The notes: generated by a model not told the origin, from the letters alone. DNA of 64,000 nucleotides from Winogradskyella sp. (GCA_004211785.1 SHBX01000004.1:62001-126000); one strand, 5' to 3'; positions 52,598 to 63,003 are shown, numbered from the stretch's first letter. Numbers and translations: made by a program.

Positions 52598-54432
52598 TAG
52601 TTTATCTTTTCTATATCGATAGGTTTTCCTAGGTAGACCAATTTCCAGTTTTCGCCAATATCTTCTGTTTGATTGTTGTGAGAGGAAATGATAATTAATT
52701 CGTCTTTATCGTCCTTTAAAAATATAGGTATAACATCTTTATCAGATCTTGTCAATTCAATTATACTTTTATAATGCTCCTTATTCTCAACTACAATTTC
52801 TTGAACACTTGGATAATTTTTACTCACATTCATTAGTGACTCATAATCATCAGTGTGAGAAAATAAACCTTCTTTAGGGTTATTGTTTTCGTCGCGCATT
52901 TCTTCTTTAGACACTAAACGGAATGACCCATTTTCTCCAAACTGCTTACTAAACTTTGTTATAGCATATCTGTTAATATCTGGACTACCTGTTAACGCCA
53001 TTAAATAACCAATGTCGTTTAATTCAATATTGTCAGATAATGTATTAGAATATATATCCGTAGAAATAGCGTCTAGCCCCATTTCTTTGGCTTTTTCGAT
53101 ATTGGTTTGATTACTATCAATAAGGACCACATTTCTGTCGTTGGAATCTAAATAATGTGCTAATAAACGAGACACTTTAGATGCGCCAACGATTAAAATC
53201 CCGTCAGATTTTGTCAAAAATACACCAACCACTTTTGCAAAAAGCCTTGCCGTTGTAGCATTAAGTAAAACTGTACCTAAAACAATCATAAAGACTAATG
53301 GTGTAATATATTCTGCACCTTCTACACCTTGTTTTATGAGTTTGCTGCCGAATAAAGAGGCGATACCTGCCGCTACAATTCCTCGAGGTCCAACCCAACT
53401 AACAAAAAGGCGTTCGTTAAGATTTAAGCTAGATTTATGTGTGCTCGCAAATACTGCAAGCGGTCTAATAATTAAAACCACCACCAAAAATAAAACAGCG
53501 GTTTTCCAATTGTATAACAATTCAAGATCTTCAATATTAATATTTGCAGACAGCAAAATGAATAATATTGAAATCAATAATACGCTAAGCGATTCTTTAA
53601 AATAGAGGAGTTCTTTTAGATTTTCTAATTTACTATTTCCAAGTACCATTCCCATAACCACTACTGCTAAAAGACCTGACTCGTGAGCAAAAATCTCAGA
53701 CTCTACAAACACTAAAAGCACAACTGAAAGTGAAACAACGTTCAATAAATAATGAGGAATTAATTTTTTATTAATAGCAAAGGCTAATCCGTGGGCAAAG
53801 GTAAATCCAAAAGTTGTTCCGAATAAAACGATTTTCCCAAACTCCATAAAAGCTGTTTTTGTAAAACCACTATCGCCTTCAACACTTATAAATTCGAAAA
53901 CCAAAACAGCAACTAATGCGCCTATTGGGTCAATTAAAATACCTTCCCATTTTAAGACTGCAGATACATCTTTCTTTAATGGAATGTTTCTTAGAATAGG
54001 AGTAATTACTGTTGGCCCCGTAACTATAATTAGTCCGGAAAACAAGAATGAAAGCTCCCAACTTAATCCAAATAAAAAATGTGCAGCAAAACCTGCGCCA
54101 AAAAAGGTGATGATTGCGCCTACTGTTATCAATTTTGTAATAACTGGACCAACATTTTTAACCTCGTTTCGCTTTAGTGTAAGGCCGCCCTCAAAAAGAA
54201 TGATACTTATGGCAAGGGACACAAAATAGTAAAGACTGTCTCCAGGAAAAAGACCTGTTTCTCCATTCCAAATAGGTTCTATCCATTTTTTTCCGTCTTC
54301 AGATAATTCTGCAGCAATTGGCCCAACTAATAAGCCAATAAGGATTAAAGGTAAAATAGCTGGTATTTTAAAACGCCACGCCACCCATTGCGCCAAAATG
54401 CCTAAAATGATGATTCCTGCTAACTCTAACAT
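52597..54432 (-). CDS. CPA-family cation:proton antiporter with TrkA-N domain
   Basis: 611 residues. About 12 membrane helices (residues 1-400) contain the Na+/H+ exchanger pattern, with GPTVITPILRNIPL and FVSWVGPRGIVAAGIASL as key segments. From about 405 a RCK/TrkA-N nucleotide-binding domain begins (GILIVGASKVSRLLAHYLDS), then a C-terminal region (to 611). It would exchange Na+ or K+ for protons and be gated by a nucleotide. It starts 144 bases from the divergent MBL gene. Confidence 0.9.
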   Translation of the reverse strand: MLELAGIIILGILAQWVAWRFKIPAILPLILIGLLVGPIAAELSEDGKKWIEPIWNGETGLFPGDSLYYFVSLAISIILFEGGLTLKRNEVKNVGPVITKLITVGAIITFFGAGFAAHFLFGLSWELSFLFSGLIIVTGPTVITPILRNIPLKKDVSAVLKWEGILIDPIGALVAVLVFEFISVEGDSGFTKTAFMEFGKIVLFGTTFGFTFAHGLAFAINKKLIPHYLLNVVSLSVVLLVFVESEIFAHESGLLAVVVMGMVLGNSKLENLKELLYFKESLSVLLISILFILLSANINIEDLELLYNWKTAVLFLVVVLIIRPLAVFASTHKSSLNLNERLFVSWVGPRGIVAAGIASLFGSKLIKQGVEGAEYITPLVFMIVLGTVLLNATTARLFAKVVGVFLTKSDGILIVGASKVSRLLAHYLDSNDRNVVLIDSNQTNIEKAKEMGLDAISTDIYSNTLSDNIELNDIGYLMALTGSPDINRYAITKFSKQFGENGSFRLVSKEEMRDENNNPKEGLFSHTDDYESLMNVSKNYPSVQEIVVENKEHYKSIIELTRSDKDVIPIFLKDDKDELIIISSHNNQTEDIGENWKLVYLGKPIDIEKIN

Positions 54433-54575
54433 TGCATTTTTTGATTTAAAATATAAAGATTATAAAGATACATTAAAAAAGAAGTTTCTTTAAAAAGGTA
54501 TTATTAAAACCAAAAAACTTAATAAACTCTAAAGTTTATAAGGTATTTATACCATATTTCTTATTTTCGTTTTTA

Positions 54576-55433
54576 ATGAAACTATACCCTATAGAAGCTG
54601 GAAACTTTAAACTTGATGGTGGCGCCATGTTTGGTGTGGTTCCAAAATCACTTTGGCAACGCACCAATCCAGCTGATAATAACAATATGATAGATATTGC
54701 GGCACGTTGTTTATTAATAGAGGATGGTAATCGTCTTATTTTAATCGATACCGGAATGGGCGACAAACAAAGTGAAAAATTTTATGGGTATTATTATCTT
54801 TGGGGTGACGACTCAATAGATAAATCTTTAGACTCTTTTGGGTTTCATCGAGATGATATTACTGATGTGTTTATGACGCATTTACACTTTGACCATTGTG
54901 GCGGAAGTGTTCAGTACAATAAAGACAAAACCGTGCTTGAGCCTGCATTTAAAAATGCACATTTCTGGAGCAATAAAGACCATTGGACATGGGCAACTCA
55001 ACCTAATAGACGCGAGAAAGCATCTTTTTTAAAGGAAAATATATTACCTATGGAAGAAAGTGGACAGCTTAAATTTACGGCGCTTCCTAATGATTCAGTC
55101 TTAAAAAAATCGGAATTAGGTTTTGATATTTTCTTTGCCAACGGCCACACCGACAAGCAAATGATACCCATGATTAATTACAAAGACAAAACCATTTGTT
55201 TTATGGCAGATTTATTACCAACAGCTGGACATTTACCGATTCCGTTTGTTATGGGTTACGACACAAGACCATTATTATCGCTTGGTGAAAAAGAACAATT
55301 TTTAAATCTAGCTGCAGACAACAATTATTATTTATTTTTAGAGCATGATGCTCATAACCAAATTATAACCGTTAAACATACTGAAAAAGGTGTTAGACTA
55401 AATGAAGTTTACGCCTGTAAAGACATTTTCTAA
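54576..55433 (+). CDS. MBL fold metallo-hydrolase
   Basis: 285 residues. The zinc motif THLHFDHCGG gives His102, His104, Asp106 and His107, with further ligands in FANGHTDKQM and LEHDAHN. The pattern fits the lactonase or glyoxalase-like branch of the family. Substrate is unknown. It is 12 bases upstream of the S8 peptidase gene and possibly co-transcribed. Confidence 0.9.
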   Translation: MKLYPIEAGNFKLDGGAMFGVVPKSLWQRTNPADNNNMIDIAARCLLIEDGNRLILIDTGMGDKQSEKFYGYYYLWGDDSIDKSLDSFGFHRDDITDVFMTHLHFDHCGGSVQYNKDKTVLEPAFKNAHFWSNKDHWTWATQPNRREKASFLKENILPMEESGQLKFTALPNDSVLKKSELGFDIFFANGHTDKQMIPMINYKDKTICFMADLLPTAGHLPIPFVMGYDTRPLLSLGEKEQFLNLAADNNYYLFLEHDAHNQIITVKHTEKGVRLNEVYACKDIF

Positions 55434-55445
55434 ACTAAATATATT

Positions 55446-57050
55446 ATGAATTACAACAAAAAACTCTTAGTTGCTTATGCATTCTTAGCTTCTGTTTTAG
55501 TAAGCTGTGGTGGAGCACCACTTATTTCTACTCCAGTAGAAAACATAGACTCCTCTCCACTTAAAGTCGCCGAATTAACCAAAGCTGAAAAAGAAAATTG
55601 GGGACATCTCGATCTTGAAAAAGACACTATTCCCGGAATGGGAGTTGACCGGGCTTATGCAGAAGTTATCAAAGGTAAAAAAGGTAAAAAAGTTATTGTA
55701 GCTGTTATAGATTCTGGTATTGATATCGACCATGAAGATTTAGATGGTGTTATTTGGACTAACAAGGATGAAATCCCTAACAATGGAAAAGATGATGATA
55801 ATAACGGATATGTGGATGATATCCATGGCTGGAATTTCTTAGGTGAAGCTTACGATGAGCAATTAGAATTAACACGTATAGTGGCAAATGGAAATGTTAA
55901 TGCGCCTAGATATGCTGAAGCTAAAGCTGAACTAGATAAAACCGTTACTGAAAATCAAGCTTACAAAACTAGAATAGAGCAAATAAACACAGCATTTTTA
56001 CAAGCAGATAAGGCTGTTGCAGCGCACCTTAAAAAAGAAGATTACACGCCAAAAGAAGTCAATGAAATAAAAACTGAAGATGAAACGCTTACTAACCACA
56101 TCGCAGTTTTAAACCAGATTTATGGTTTTGGCTTAGAAGATTCTAAGGCAGCAAAAAAAGCCTTAAATGGTGAAGTTGAGCGTATTAACGAAAGTCTAAA
56201 CTACAACTACAATGTCAACTTTAAGGGTCGTAAAACTGGTGATAATCCAGATGACTTTGACAACAATCCTGGTTATGGAGATGGTAACGTAAAGCCTGTG
56301 AAAAAATCAGAAAGTCACGGTACTCACGTAGCTGGTATTATTGCTGCAGAGCGTAATAATGGTAAAGGTGCTAATGGCGTAGCTAACAATGTTGAAATTA
56401 TGTCTATTAGAGCTGTGCCTAATGGCGATGAGTACGACAAGGATGTTGCAAAAGCAATCCGCTACGCTGTAGATAATGGCGCAACTGTTATTAACGGAAG
56501 CTTTGGTAAATCTTTTTCGCCACATAGTGACTGGGTAAGAGAGGCTATTAAGTATGCCGCCGATAAAGATGTGTTAATTGTACACGCAGCGGGTAACTCA
56601 AGTGAGGATATTGATGTGGCGCCTAATTTCCCTGCGGATAACATTAATGGAAATGAAGTAGCGGATAATTATATTTCTGTTGGTGCTTTAGCTCCAAAAT
56701 ACGGAAGCGGAATGGTTGCTGGTTTTTCTAACTATGGTAATAAAAATGTAGATATTTTTGCGCCTGGTGCTAGTGTTTACTCTACCACTCCAGAAAATGA
56801 ATACGATACTAAAGGCGGAACTTCGATGGCAGCTCCAGCCGTTGCTGGTGTTGCTGCTTTAGTGCGTTCATATTATCCAAAGTTAACTGCTGTGCAGGTT
56901 AAAGAGGTTATTTTAAGTTCTGGTCTTCAACTCACCACTAAAGTTGTTGTTGGTGGAGATGCAAATGATGTTCAACCATTTTCAAATTTATCAAAAACAG
57001 GTCGTATCGCTAATGCGTATAATGCATTAATTGTGGCTTCAAAACTATAA
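55446..57050 (+). CDS. S8 family serine peptidase, lipoprotein
   Basis: 534 residues. The lipobox ends VSC (Cys21), so it is an envelope protein. Subtilisin motifs are intact: AVIDSGIDIDHEDL (Asp89), ESHGTHVAGI (His291) and GGTSMAAPAVAG (Ser460). A long insertion of about 190 residues lies between the Asp and His motifs, partly helical and charged, larger than in simple subtilisins. The neighbour downstream is an M1 peptidase gene, suggesting shared protein degradation in the periplasm. Confidence 0.94.
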   Translation: MNYNKKLLVAYAFLASVLVSCGGAPLISTPVENIDSSPLKVAELTKAEKENWGHLDLEKDTIPGMGVDRAYAEVIKGKKGKKVIVAVIDSGIDIDHEDLDGVIWTNKDEIPNNGKDDDNNGYVDDIHGWNFLGEAYDEQLELTRIVANGNVNAPRYAEAKAELDKTVTENQAYKTRIEQINTAFLQADKAVAAHLKKEDYTPKEVNEIKTEDETLTNHIAVLNQIYGFGLEDSKAAKKALNGEVERINESLNYNYNVNFKGRKTGDNPDDFDNNPGYGDGNVKPVKKSESHGTHVAGIIAAERNNGKGANGVANNVEIMSIRAVPNGDEYDKDVAKAIRYAVDNGATVINGSFGKSFSPHSDWVREAIKYAADKDVLIVHAAGNSSEDIDVAPNFPADNINGNEVADNYISVGALAPKYGSGMVAGFSNYGNKNVDIFAPGASVYSTTPENEYDTKGGTSMAAPAVAGVAALVRSYYPKLTAVQVKEVILSSGLQLTTKVVVGGDANDVQPFSNLSKTGRIANAYNALIVASKL

Positions 57051-57055
57051 GAATT

Positions 57056-58864
57056 ATGAAAAAAATAGTTTCGGTTATTGCTATTGCTTATCTTTTTGCA
57101 TCTTGCGATAGTGGCAAAGAAGCTGTTCAGAATAATACTCCAAAGCAACAAATAACAACAAGTTCTACTGGAGGTTATTGGCAGCAACATGTCGATTATA
57201 AAATGAATATCGACATGAACACAAACAACTATAAATACAAAGGCGACCAGACTTTAATGTATACCAATAATTCACCTGATGTATTAAATCGTGTGTATTA
57301 TCATTTATACTTCAATGCTTTTCAACCTGGTAGTGAAATGGATGTGCGCTCACGCACAATTTCAGACCCTGATCGTCGTGTGGGAAACAGAATTAGTAAG
57401 CTAAAACCAAGTGAAATAGGTTTTATAAAAGTGAATTCGTTAACTCAAAATGGAACGGCTTTAACACACGAAACTGTAGGAACTGTATTAGAGGTAAAAC
57501 TTAACAAACCTATTCAACCGGGAGAAAAAGTGACTTTTAAAATGGATTTTGATGCGCAAGTGCCTGTTCAAATTCGTCGTTCTGGCAGAAATAATGCAGA
57601 GGGTGTAGCATTGTCTATGACACAATGGTATCCTAAATTAGCTGAATACGATGATGAAGGTTGGCATGCTGATCCATATATTGGGAGAGAGTTTCATGGT
57701 GTTTGGGGTGATTTTGATGTGTCTTTGACTATTGATAAAGATTATGTAGTTGGCGGAACGGGATATCTCCAAGGAGAACCGTCTATTAATGGGTCTAAAA
57801 AAACAATGCGTTTTTTAGCGCCTAATGTTCATGATTTTACTTGGGCGGCCGATAAGGATTATATTCATGACACTTACAAAATGACAAATGGCCCTGTTTT
57901 AAACTTCTACTACAAAAAAGATTTGCCGGCAGAAAATTTAAAAAACTGGAAAGATTTACAAGCAGATACAGCAAAGCTGATGTCCTTTTTCTCAGAAAAT
58001 GTGGGTAAATATCCTTATGACCAATATTCGGTTATCCAAGGTGGCGATGGCGGTATGGAATATGCCATGTCTACCCTAATTACTGGTAAAAGAAGTTACG
58101 GTAGTCTACTTGGTGTTACAGCTCATGAGCTAGCCCACACTTGGTTTCAGTTTTTATTAGCAACTAATGAGGCTAAACATGAGTGGATGGATGAGGGTTT
58201 TACAAGTTATATTTCAGCTTTAGCAATGAATGAGTTACGTGATGAGCCGAGAGACAATCCAACTTCGGGATCTTATCGTGGTTATTTAGGTCTTGCAAAA
58301 TCAGGTTTTGAGCAACCATTAACAACTCATGCTGACCGATATGCCTTAAACGGTGCTTATGGCGCTTCTGCATATAGTAAAGGTGCTGTTTTTATAGCTC
58401 AATTGGGATATGTTATAGGAAATGATAATTTAAAGAAAACACTAAAGAAATATTATAATGACTTCGCGTTTAAGCATCCTAAACCAATGGACATTATAAG
58501 AACAGCTGAAAAAGTCACAGATTTTGAGTTAGATTGGTACCTTATCGATTTTGCTCAAACAACAAATACAATTGATTACGGTGTTAAATCTATAAACGGT
58601 TCTACAGTAACTTTAGAGCGTATCGGTCAAATGCCAATGCCTCTAGATATAAGTGTAACCTATGTTGATGGCTCAACAGAAGACTTTTATATTCCGTTAC
58701 AAATGATGCGTGGTGAAAAACCTACCAAAGCTACTGTTGTTGGTGATTGGGCTTGGGCATATCCAACTTATGATTTAAAAACGGCTAAAGATGTAAAATC
58801 TATAGAAATTGACGCATCTCAAATGATGGCTGATATAGATAGAACTAATAATGTATCTAACTAA
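57056..58864 (+). CDS. M1 family metallopeptidase, lipoprotein
   Basis: 602 residues. The lipobox is FASC (Cys17). HELAHTWFQ gives the zinc motif HExxH at 357-361, with WMDEGFTSY (third ligand Glu) about 20 residues on, and GGMEYAMSTLI just before, the GxMEN-like site. It is an aminopeptidase of the gluzincin family. It follows the S8 gene within 6 bases, so the two are likely an operon. Confidence 0.94.
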   Translation: MKKIVSVIAIAYLFASCDSGKEAVQNNTPKQQITTSSTGGYWQQHVDYKMNIDMNTNNYKYKGDQTLMYTNNSPDVLNRVYYHLYFNAFQPGSEMDVRSRTISDPDRRVGNRISKLKPSEIGFIKVNSLTQNGTALTHETVGTVLEVKLNKPIQPGEKVTFKMDFDAQVPVQIRRSGRNNAEGVALSMTQWYPKLAEYDDEGWHADPYIGREFHGVWGDFDVSLTIDKDYVVGGTGYLQGEPSINGSKKTMRFLAPNVHDFTWAADKDYIHDTYKMTNGPVLNFYYKKDLPAENLKNWKDLQADTAKLMSFFSENVGKYPYDQYSVIQGGDGGMEYAMSTLITGKRSYGSLLGVTAHELAHTWFQFLLATNEAKHEWMDEGFTSYISALAMNELRDEPRDNPTSGSYRGYLGLAKSGFEQPLTTHADRYALNGAYGASAYSKGAVFIAQLGYVIGNDNLKKTLKKYYNDFAFKHPKPMDIIRTAEKVTDFELDWYLIDFAQTTNTIDYGVKSINGSTVTLERIGQMPMPLDISVTYVDGSTEDFYIPLQMMRGEKPTKATVVGDWAWAYPTYDLKTAKDVKSIEIDASQMMADIDRTNNVSN

Positions 58865-58890
58865 CCTATAATTATAGGTTTACTTAACAT

Positions 58891-58918
58891 AAAAAGGTGC
58901 CTATCTGGCGCCTTTTTT
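58891..58918 (+). terminator. Terminator after M1 peptidase
   Basis: GGTGCC (58896-58901) pairs with GGCGCC (58907-58912) with one T-G, flanked by AAAAA and TTTTTT. A palindrome AACCTATA/TATAGGTT precedes it at 58863-58880. Confidence 0.9.
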
Positions 58919-58976
58919 ATATCAATACTTTTCATGCATTTCGTTTGTATTATATTTACTTTGCTAAATCTATTTA

Positions 58977-59369
58977 ATGAATTTTAGTTACTCTAAAAAA
59001 GACAAGCTTAAAAGCAAAAAGCTTATAGAACAACTCTTCTCTGAAGGAAAGGCAATATCGGCTTTTCCTCTGCGCTTAGTTTATCTAAAAACAATGTTTG
59101 ATGACGATTCAGTGTTAAAAACTGGAGTTTCTGTTAGTAAACGGCTTCACAAAAATGCTGTAGACAGGAACAAAATAAAACGCTTAATGCGTGAGGCTTA
59201 TCGACTAAATAAGCCAAAATACTTTAACAAAAGTTCAACATCGTACGCTTTTATGATTTTGTACATTAGTAAAGACAAAATAACTTTTGAAGAATTAGAT
59301 ACTAAAACTAATCTTCTTTTTCAGAAATTTTTAAAACATACACCTAAAGATGAAACGGTTTCTAAATAA
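58977..59369 (+). CDS. rnpA: Ribonuclease P protein component
   Basis: 130 residues. RnpA assists the RNA subunit in 5' maturation of tRNA. The start FSYSKKDKLKSKKLIEQLFSEG and the RNR-like motif VDRNKIKRLMREAYR (about 62-76) are family marks. The last 20 bases overlap the S41 peptidase gene. The rpmH gene usual in other phyla is not next to it, as is common in Bacteroidetes. Confidence 0.95.
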   Translation: MNFSYSKKDKLKSKKLIEQLFSEGKAISAFPLRLVYLKTMFDDDSVLKTGVSVSKRLHKNAVDRNKIKRLMREAYRLNKPKYFNKSSTSYAFMILYISKDKITFEELDTKTNLLFQKFLKHTPKDETVSK

Positions 59370-60984
59370 AAAAATAATCCTTCCAGTTACTCTGGTAATA
59401 GTGTTTTTAAGCACAACAGCTTTCAATTCAAATTTCTTTGAGATTGCAAAGCAAATAGAGATTTTCACCACGATGTTTAAAGAATTAAATATGAACTACG
59501 TGGATGATACCAATCCAGGAGATTTAATGGATACGGCAATAAAGAGTATGCTTAATGAGCTCGACCCTTACACTAGGTTTTATAACGAGCAAGATGTGCA
59601 ATCTTCAAGAATTAATAATGCTGGTGATTATACTGGTATAGGCGCAAAGGTGAGAACCTTAAAGGATAAGCTAGTAATTGTTGAGCCCTATAAAGATTAT
59701 GCAGCTGATAAAGCGGGTTTAAAGGCAGGAGATGAAATTATTAAAATTGACAATGTAGACATAACTGACTTTAAAGATGATGCTGGCAATCTACTTCAAG
59801 GTGCCGCTGGAACTGAAGTGGTTTTAACCTACAGAAGACAAGACAAAATTAATACGGTTAAAGTTACAAGAGAGTCTCTTGAAATTAATGCGGTGCCGCA
59901 CTACTCTATGATTAATGAAGATACTGGATATATCGTTCTTAGAAAATTCAATAAAAAGGCGTCTTCTCAAACTGTAAAAGCACTTAATTCTCTCAAGAAT
60001 TTAGGTGCAAAAAATATTGTTTTGGATTTAAGAGGAAATCCGGGAGGTTTACTAAATGAAGCGGTAAATATTGTAAATATTTTTGTGCCAAAAGGACAAT
60101 TGGTAGTAACCACAAAATCTAAAGTAAAAAAATACAACAAAACCTATTATACAAATCGTGAGCCTGTTGATTTAGATATTCCTGTAGTGGTTTTAATAAA
60201 TGGCAGATCAGCGTCAGCAAGCGAGATTGTTTCTGGTGCATTACAAGATTTAGATCGTGCTGTTGTTATAGGTGCGCGCAGCTTTGGTAAAGGTTTAGTT
60301 CAGCGACCTAAACCCTTGACATATGGTACACAAATGAAGATTACCATCTCAAGATATTATACACCTTCTGGTCGTTGTATACAAGCATTGGATTACTGGA
60401 ATAGAGATGAGAAAGGCAACGCTACACGTACTAAAAAAGAAAACTATAAAGCTTTTAAAACTAAAAAAGGCCGTGCTGTTTTTGATGGCGGTGGTGTACA
60501 ACCAGATATAGAAATTGCAGAATCTAAACAAACACCTATCACAAAGGCGATTGAAGGCGAAAATCTGATTTTTGACTTTGCTACTGAGTATTTCTATAAA
60601 AACAAGGTTTCAGATTTAAAAGGATATGCGTTTTCAAACGCAGATTTTGAAGCTTTTAAAAACTATTTAAAAAACAATAATTTTAATTTTGAAACCAAAA
60701 CAGAGGAGGCGCTTAGTAAAGCTATTGAAGTTGCAAAGGGAGAAGAATTAGATAACACTATTGCTTCAGAATATAATCAATTGGTTTCAGCTTTAGAAGA
60801 TTATAAAACCTCAGCTGTTAATAAGGATAAGGAAAAATTATCATTGCTTTTAAGAGATGAAATTATAAAGCGCTACTTCTATTCTGAAGGGCTTTACGAT
60901 TATTATAAAGCGAACAATACTGAAATAAAAGAAGCTTTAGATATTCTTTCTAACCCATCTAAATACAATAAGATTTTAAACTAA
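59350..60984 (+). CDS. S41 family C-terminal processing peptidase
   Basis: 544 residues. An N-terminal signal or anchor (IILPVTLVIVFLSTTAF) is followed by a PDZ domain at about 85-170 (DYAADKAGLKAGDEIIKID). The S41 core shows LDLRGNPGGLLNEAV and GRSASASEIVSGAL (Ser289), then FGKGLVQ (Lys). It is related to CtpA/Tsp, which trims proteins in the periplasm. Its first codons overlap rnpA, a common arrangement in flavobacteria. Confidence 0.95.
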   Translation: MKRFLNKKIILPVTLVIVFLSTTAFNSNFFEIAKQIEIFTTMFKELNMNYVDDTNPGDLMDTAIKSMLNELDPYTRFYNEQDVQSSRINNAGDYTGIGAKVRTLKDKLVIVEPYKDYAADKAGLKAGDEIIKIDNVDITDFKDDAGNLLQGAAGTEVVLTYRRQDKINTVKVTRESLEINAVPHYSMINEDTGYIVLRKFNKKASSQTVKALNSLKNLGAKNIVLDLRGNPGGLLNEAVNIVNIFVPKGQLVVTTKSKVKKYNKTYYTNREPVDLDIPVVVLINGRSASASEIVSGALQDLDRAVVIGARSFGKGLVQRPKPLTYGTQMKITISRYYTPSGRCIQALDYWNRDEKGNATRTKKENYKAFKTKKGRAVFDGGGVQPDIEIAESKQTPITKAIEGENLIFDFATEYFYKNKVSDLKGYAFSNADFEAFKNYLKNNNFNFETKTEEALSKAIEVAKGEELDNTIASEYNQLVSALEDYKTSAVNKDKEKLSLLLRDEIIKRYFYSEGLYDYYKANNTEIKEALDILSNPSKYNKILN

Positions 60985-61067
60985 AATTCTAAAATTCATA
61001 TATTTATAAGGCGAATAGGCTATATATTTTACCTAACAAGTAAAAGTTTATGGTAAAACCCTTTATA

Positions 61068-61892
61068 ATGAAAAGGTTATTTTTTCTTGCTTTTTTTTGT
61101 TTTCAATTGGTATTATCTCAAACCGATATAAAACACATTGTCTATTTTGAAACAGACAAATACTCTATTCCTGAAACGGAAATGCATAGGCTTCTTCTCT
61201 TTTTAGATGATATAGAATCTGTAGATATAAACAAGATTTCTATTTACGGGTTTTGTGATGATCGTGGTAGTCATTCTTATAACATGAAACTATCTCAAAA
61301 TCGAGCAGATGTCATTAAAGAAGTGTTAACCAATAATGAATTTGATAAGTCCTTAATCACCAATACAGACGGAAAAGGAGAATTACTACTTAAAATTATT
61401 AAAGAAAATGAAGTAAAAAAAATTAGAGGTCTTAATAGAAAGGTAGAGGTTATTGTGTCTCCCGTTTTTCCTGCTAGGAAAAATAATTTCGATTCCAAAA
61501 ACTTAGAAGCTATTTTAAGTGGAGATTTAAAAGTAGGAGATAAAATACTTTTAGAAAACTTATTATTTGAGCGTGGTTACAGTTATTTAATACCAGAATC
61601 TAGGGTTATATTAAGTAAAATTGCATCCATTTTAACAAAGCGAAGTGATATCTATTTTACAATTGAAGGACATGTTTGTTGCACAAGTGGAGAAAGAGAT
61701 GCTATTGATGGTAAGACAAAAAAAAGAAACCTGTCTTATGCACGAGCAAAATATATTTATGATTATCTAGCGAGTAAAGGTGTTAGTAGACATCGAATGA
61801 AATATATGGGTATGAAACGTAAGTTTCCATTAGGTGGCCCTCAACGACTTGATCGCCGTGTTGAGTTTTTAGTCACAAAAGTGGGGTATTAA
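61068..61892 (+). CDS. OmpA family protein with two OmpA-like domains
   Basis: 274 residues from the ATG at 61068, chosen because it opens a clear signal peptide (LFFLAFFCFQLVLSQ); the ATG at 61050 adds six residues. Two OmpA-C-like peptidoglycan-binding modules appear: about 20-130 (IVYFETDKYSIPETEM, SQNRADVIKEVL, RGLNRKVEVIV) and about 165-274 (YLIPESRVILSKIASIL, SYARAKYIYDYL, DRRVEFLV). Some key residues vary, so binding of both is uncertain. It lies after the S41 gene. Confidence 0.85.
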   Translation: MKRLFFLAFFCFQLVLSQTDIKHIVYFETDKYSIPETEMHRLLLFLDDIESVDINKISIYGFCDDRGSHSYNMKLSQNRADVIKEVLTNNEFDKSLITNTDGKGELLLKIIKENEVKKIRGLNRKVEVIVSPVFPARKNNFDSKNLEAILSGDLKVGDKILLENLLFERGYSYLIPESRVILSKIASILTKRSDIYFTIEGHVCCTSGERDAIDGKTKKRNLSYARAKYIYDYLASKGVSRHRMKYMGMKRKFPLGGPQRLDRRVEFLVTKVGY

Positions 61893-61893
61893 T

Positions 61894-62337
61894 TTAACTC
61901 TTCTGCATTTTTATATGCGGAATACCATCTTCTAAATACGTCTCTCCTATTTCAAAAAAACCAAGGCTATTATAAAATCGCTTAAGATAAACTTGTGCGG
62001 AAATTAAAATAGTTTCGGTATTATAATAAGTTTTTACAGCATCAATAGAAACTTTCATTATATCATAACCGTACTTATGCTTCCTTTCATTTTTATCTAC
62101 CACTACTCTACCAATACTTGCTTCTATAAAATAGTCTCCTGGTTTAAAAATACGAGTATAAGCGACTAACCTATCATCTTTATATCCTAATATGTGTAAT
62201 GCCTTTTGATCTTTACCGTCTATATCTTGATAAACGCAATCTTGCTCAACTACAAAGACTTCACTCCTGAGTTGAAGCATATCGTATAATTGTTGCGTGT
62301 TGAATTCAGAAAATTGTTTTGTGAAGATTTCTAACAT
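61894..62337 (-). CDS. GNAT family N-acetyltransferase (ElaA-like)
   Basis: 147 residues when started at the ATG at 62337; an in-frame ATG at 62358 adds 7 residues without homology. LRSEVFVVEQDCVYQDIDGKD is diagnostic for ElaA, and IGRVVVDKNERKHKYGYDIM is the acetyl-CoA-binding stretch. The acceptor is unknown. It ends 2 bases from the convergent OmpA-type gene. Confidence 0.9.
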   Translation of the reverse strand: MLEIFTKQFSEFNTQQLYDMLQLRSEVFVVEQDCVYQDIDGKDQKALHILGYKDDRLVAYTRIFKPGDYFIEASIGRVVVDKNERKHKYGYDIMKVSIDAVKTYYNTETILISAQVYLKRFYNSLGFFEIGETYLEDGIPHIKMQKS

Positions 62338-62371
62338 TATTTTATTTATTCTGTACAAAATTAAGTTAAAT

Positions 62372-62404
62372 AAAAAAAACCTAGAGATTAATCTCTAGGT
62401 TTTA
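62372..62404 (-). terminator. Terminator of rpiB (minus strand)
   Basis: AAACCTAGAGAT and ATCTCTAGGTTT (62377-62402) form a perfect 12-bp palindrome with a TA loop. On the minus strand a T8 run follows, as expected for the rpiB transcript. Confidence 0.9.
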
Positions 62405-62568
62405 GTAGGTATAATTAATCCCCCAATAAATTATACATATTTACATACGATAAAATTAAATAACACAATTTCAATAACATAACAAAAATTGTTATTTTTT
62501 TGTAAATATTATAATAGATATAACTAATTAAAAATATTAACTTCTTACATTCTAGAAGTCTAATATTT

Positions 62569-63003
62569 TTAGCAACTCATAGGTATTTTATCGACGCGGT
62601 TTTGATGACGCCCACCTTCAAAAGTAGTATTAAGAAAAGTATCTACCATTTTTAGAGCTTGTGGTATAGCCGTATAACGAGCCGGGATACAAATAATATT
62701 AGCATTATTATGTTGTCTTGTAAATTCTGTTATTTCATTCATCCAGCAAATACCTGCCCGTACATTCGGATATTTATTAGCTGTCATCGCTACACCATTG
62801 GCGCTACCGCAAATAAGAATACCAAAATCAACTTTATTATCATTAACATCTTTTGCTACAGGATGTACAAAATCTGGGTAATCAACGCTATCAAAAGTAT
62901 CGGTTCCATAATTGTTTACTGTAATACCTTTTGTTTCAAGATGTTTTACAATAGCTTCTTTGTAGTCTGGACCTGCATGGTCATTTCCAATAGAAATAGT
63001 CAT
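62569..63003 (-). CDS. rpiB: Ribose-5-phosphate isomerase B
   Basis: 144 residues. RpiB interconverts ribose-5- and ribulose-5-phosphate in the pentose phosphate pathway. ISIGNDHAGPDYKEAIVKHL starts the protein, and GILICGSANGVAMTANK at 61-77 has the catalytic Cys65. The conserved NNANIICIPARY follows. It points away from the putative oriC region. Confidence 0.95.
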   Translation of the reverse strand: MTISIGNDHAGPDYKEAIVKHLETKGITVNNYGTDTFDSVDYPDFVHPVAKDVNDNKVDFGILICGSANGVAMTANKYPNVRAGICWMNEITEFTRQHNNANIICIPARYTAIPQALKMVDTFLNTTFEGGRHQNRVDKIPMSC

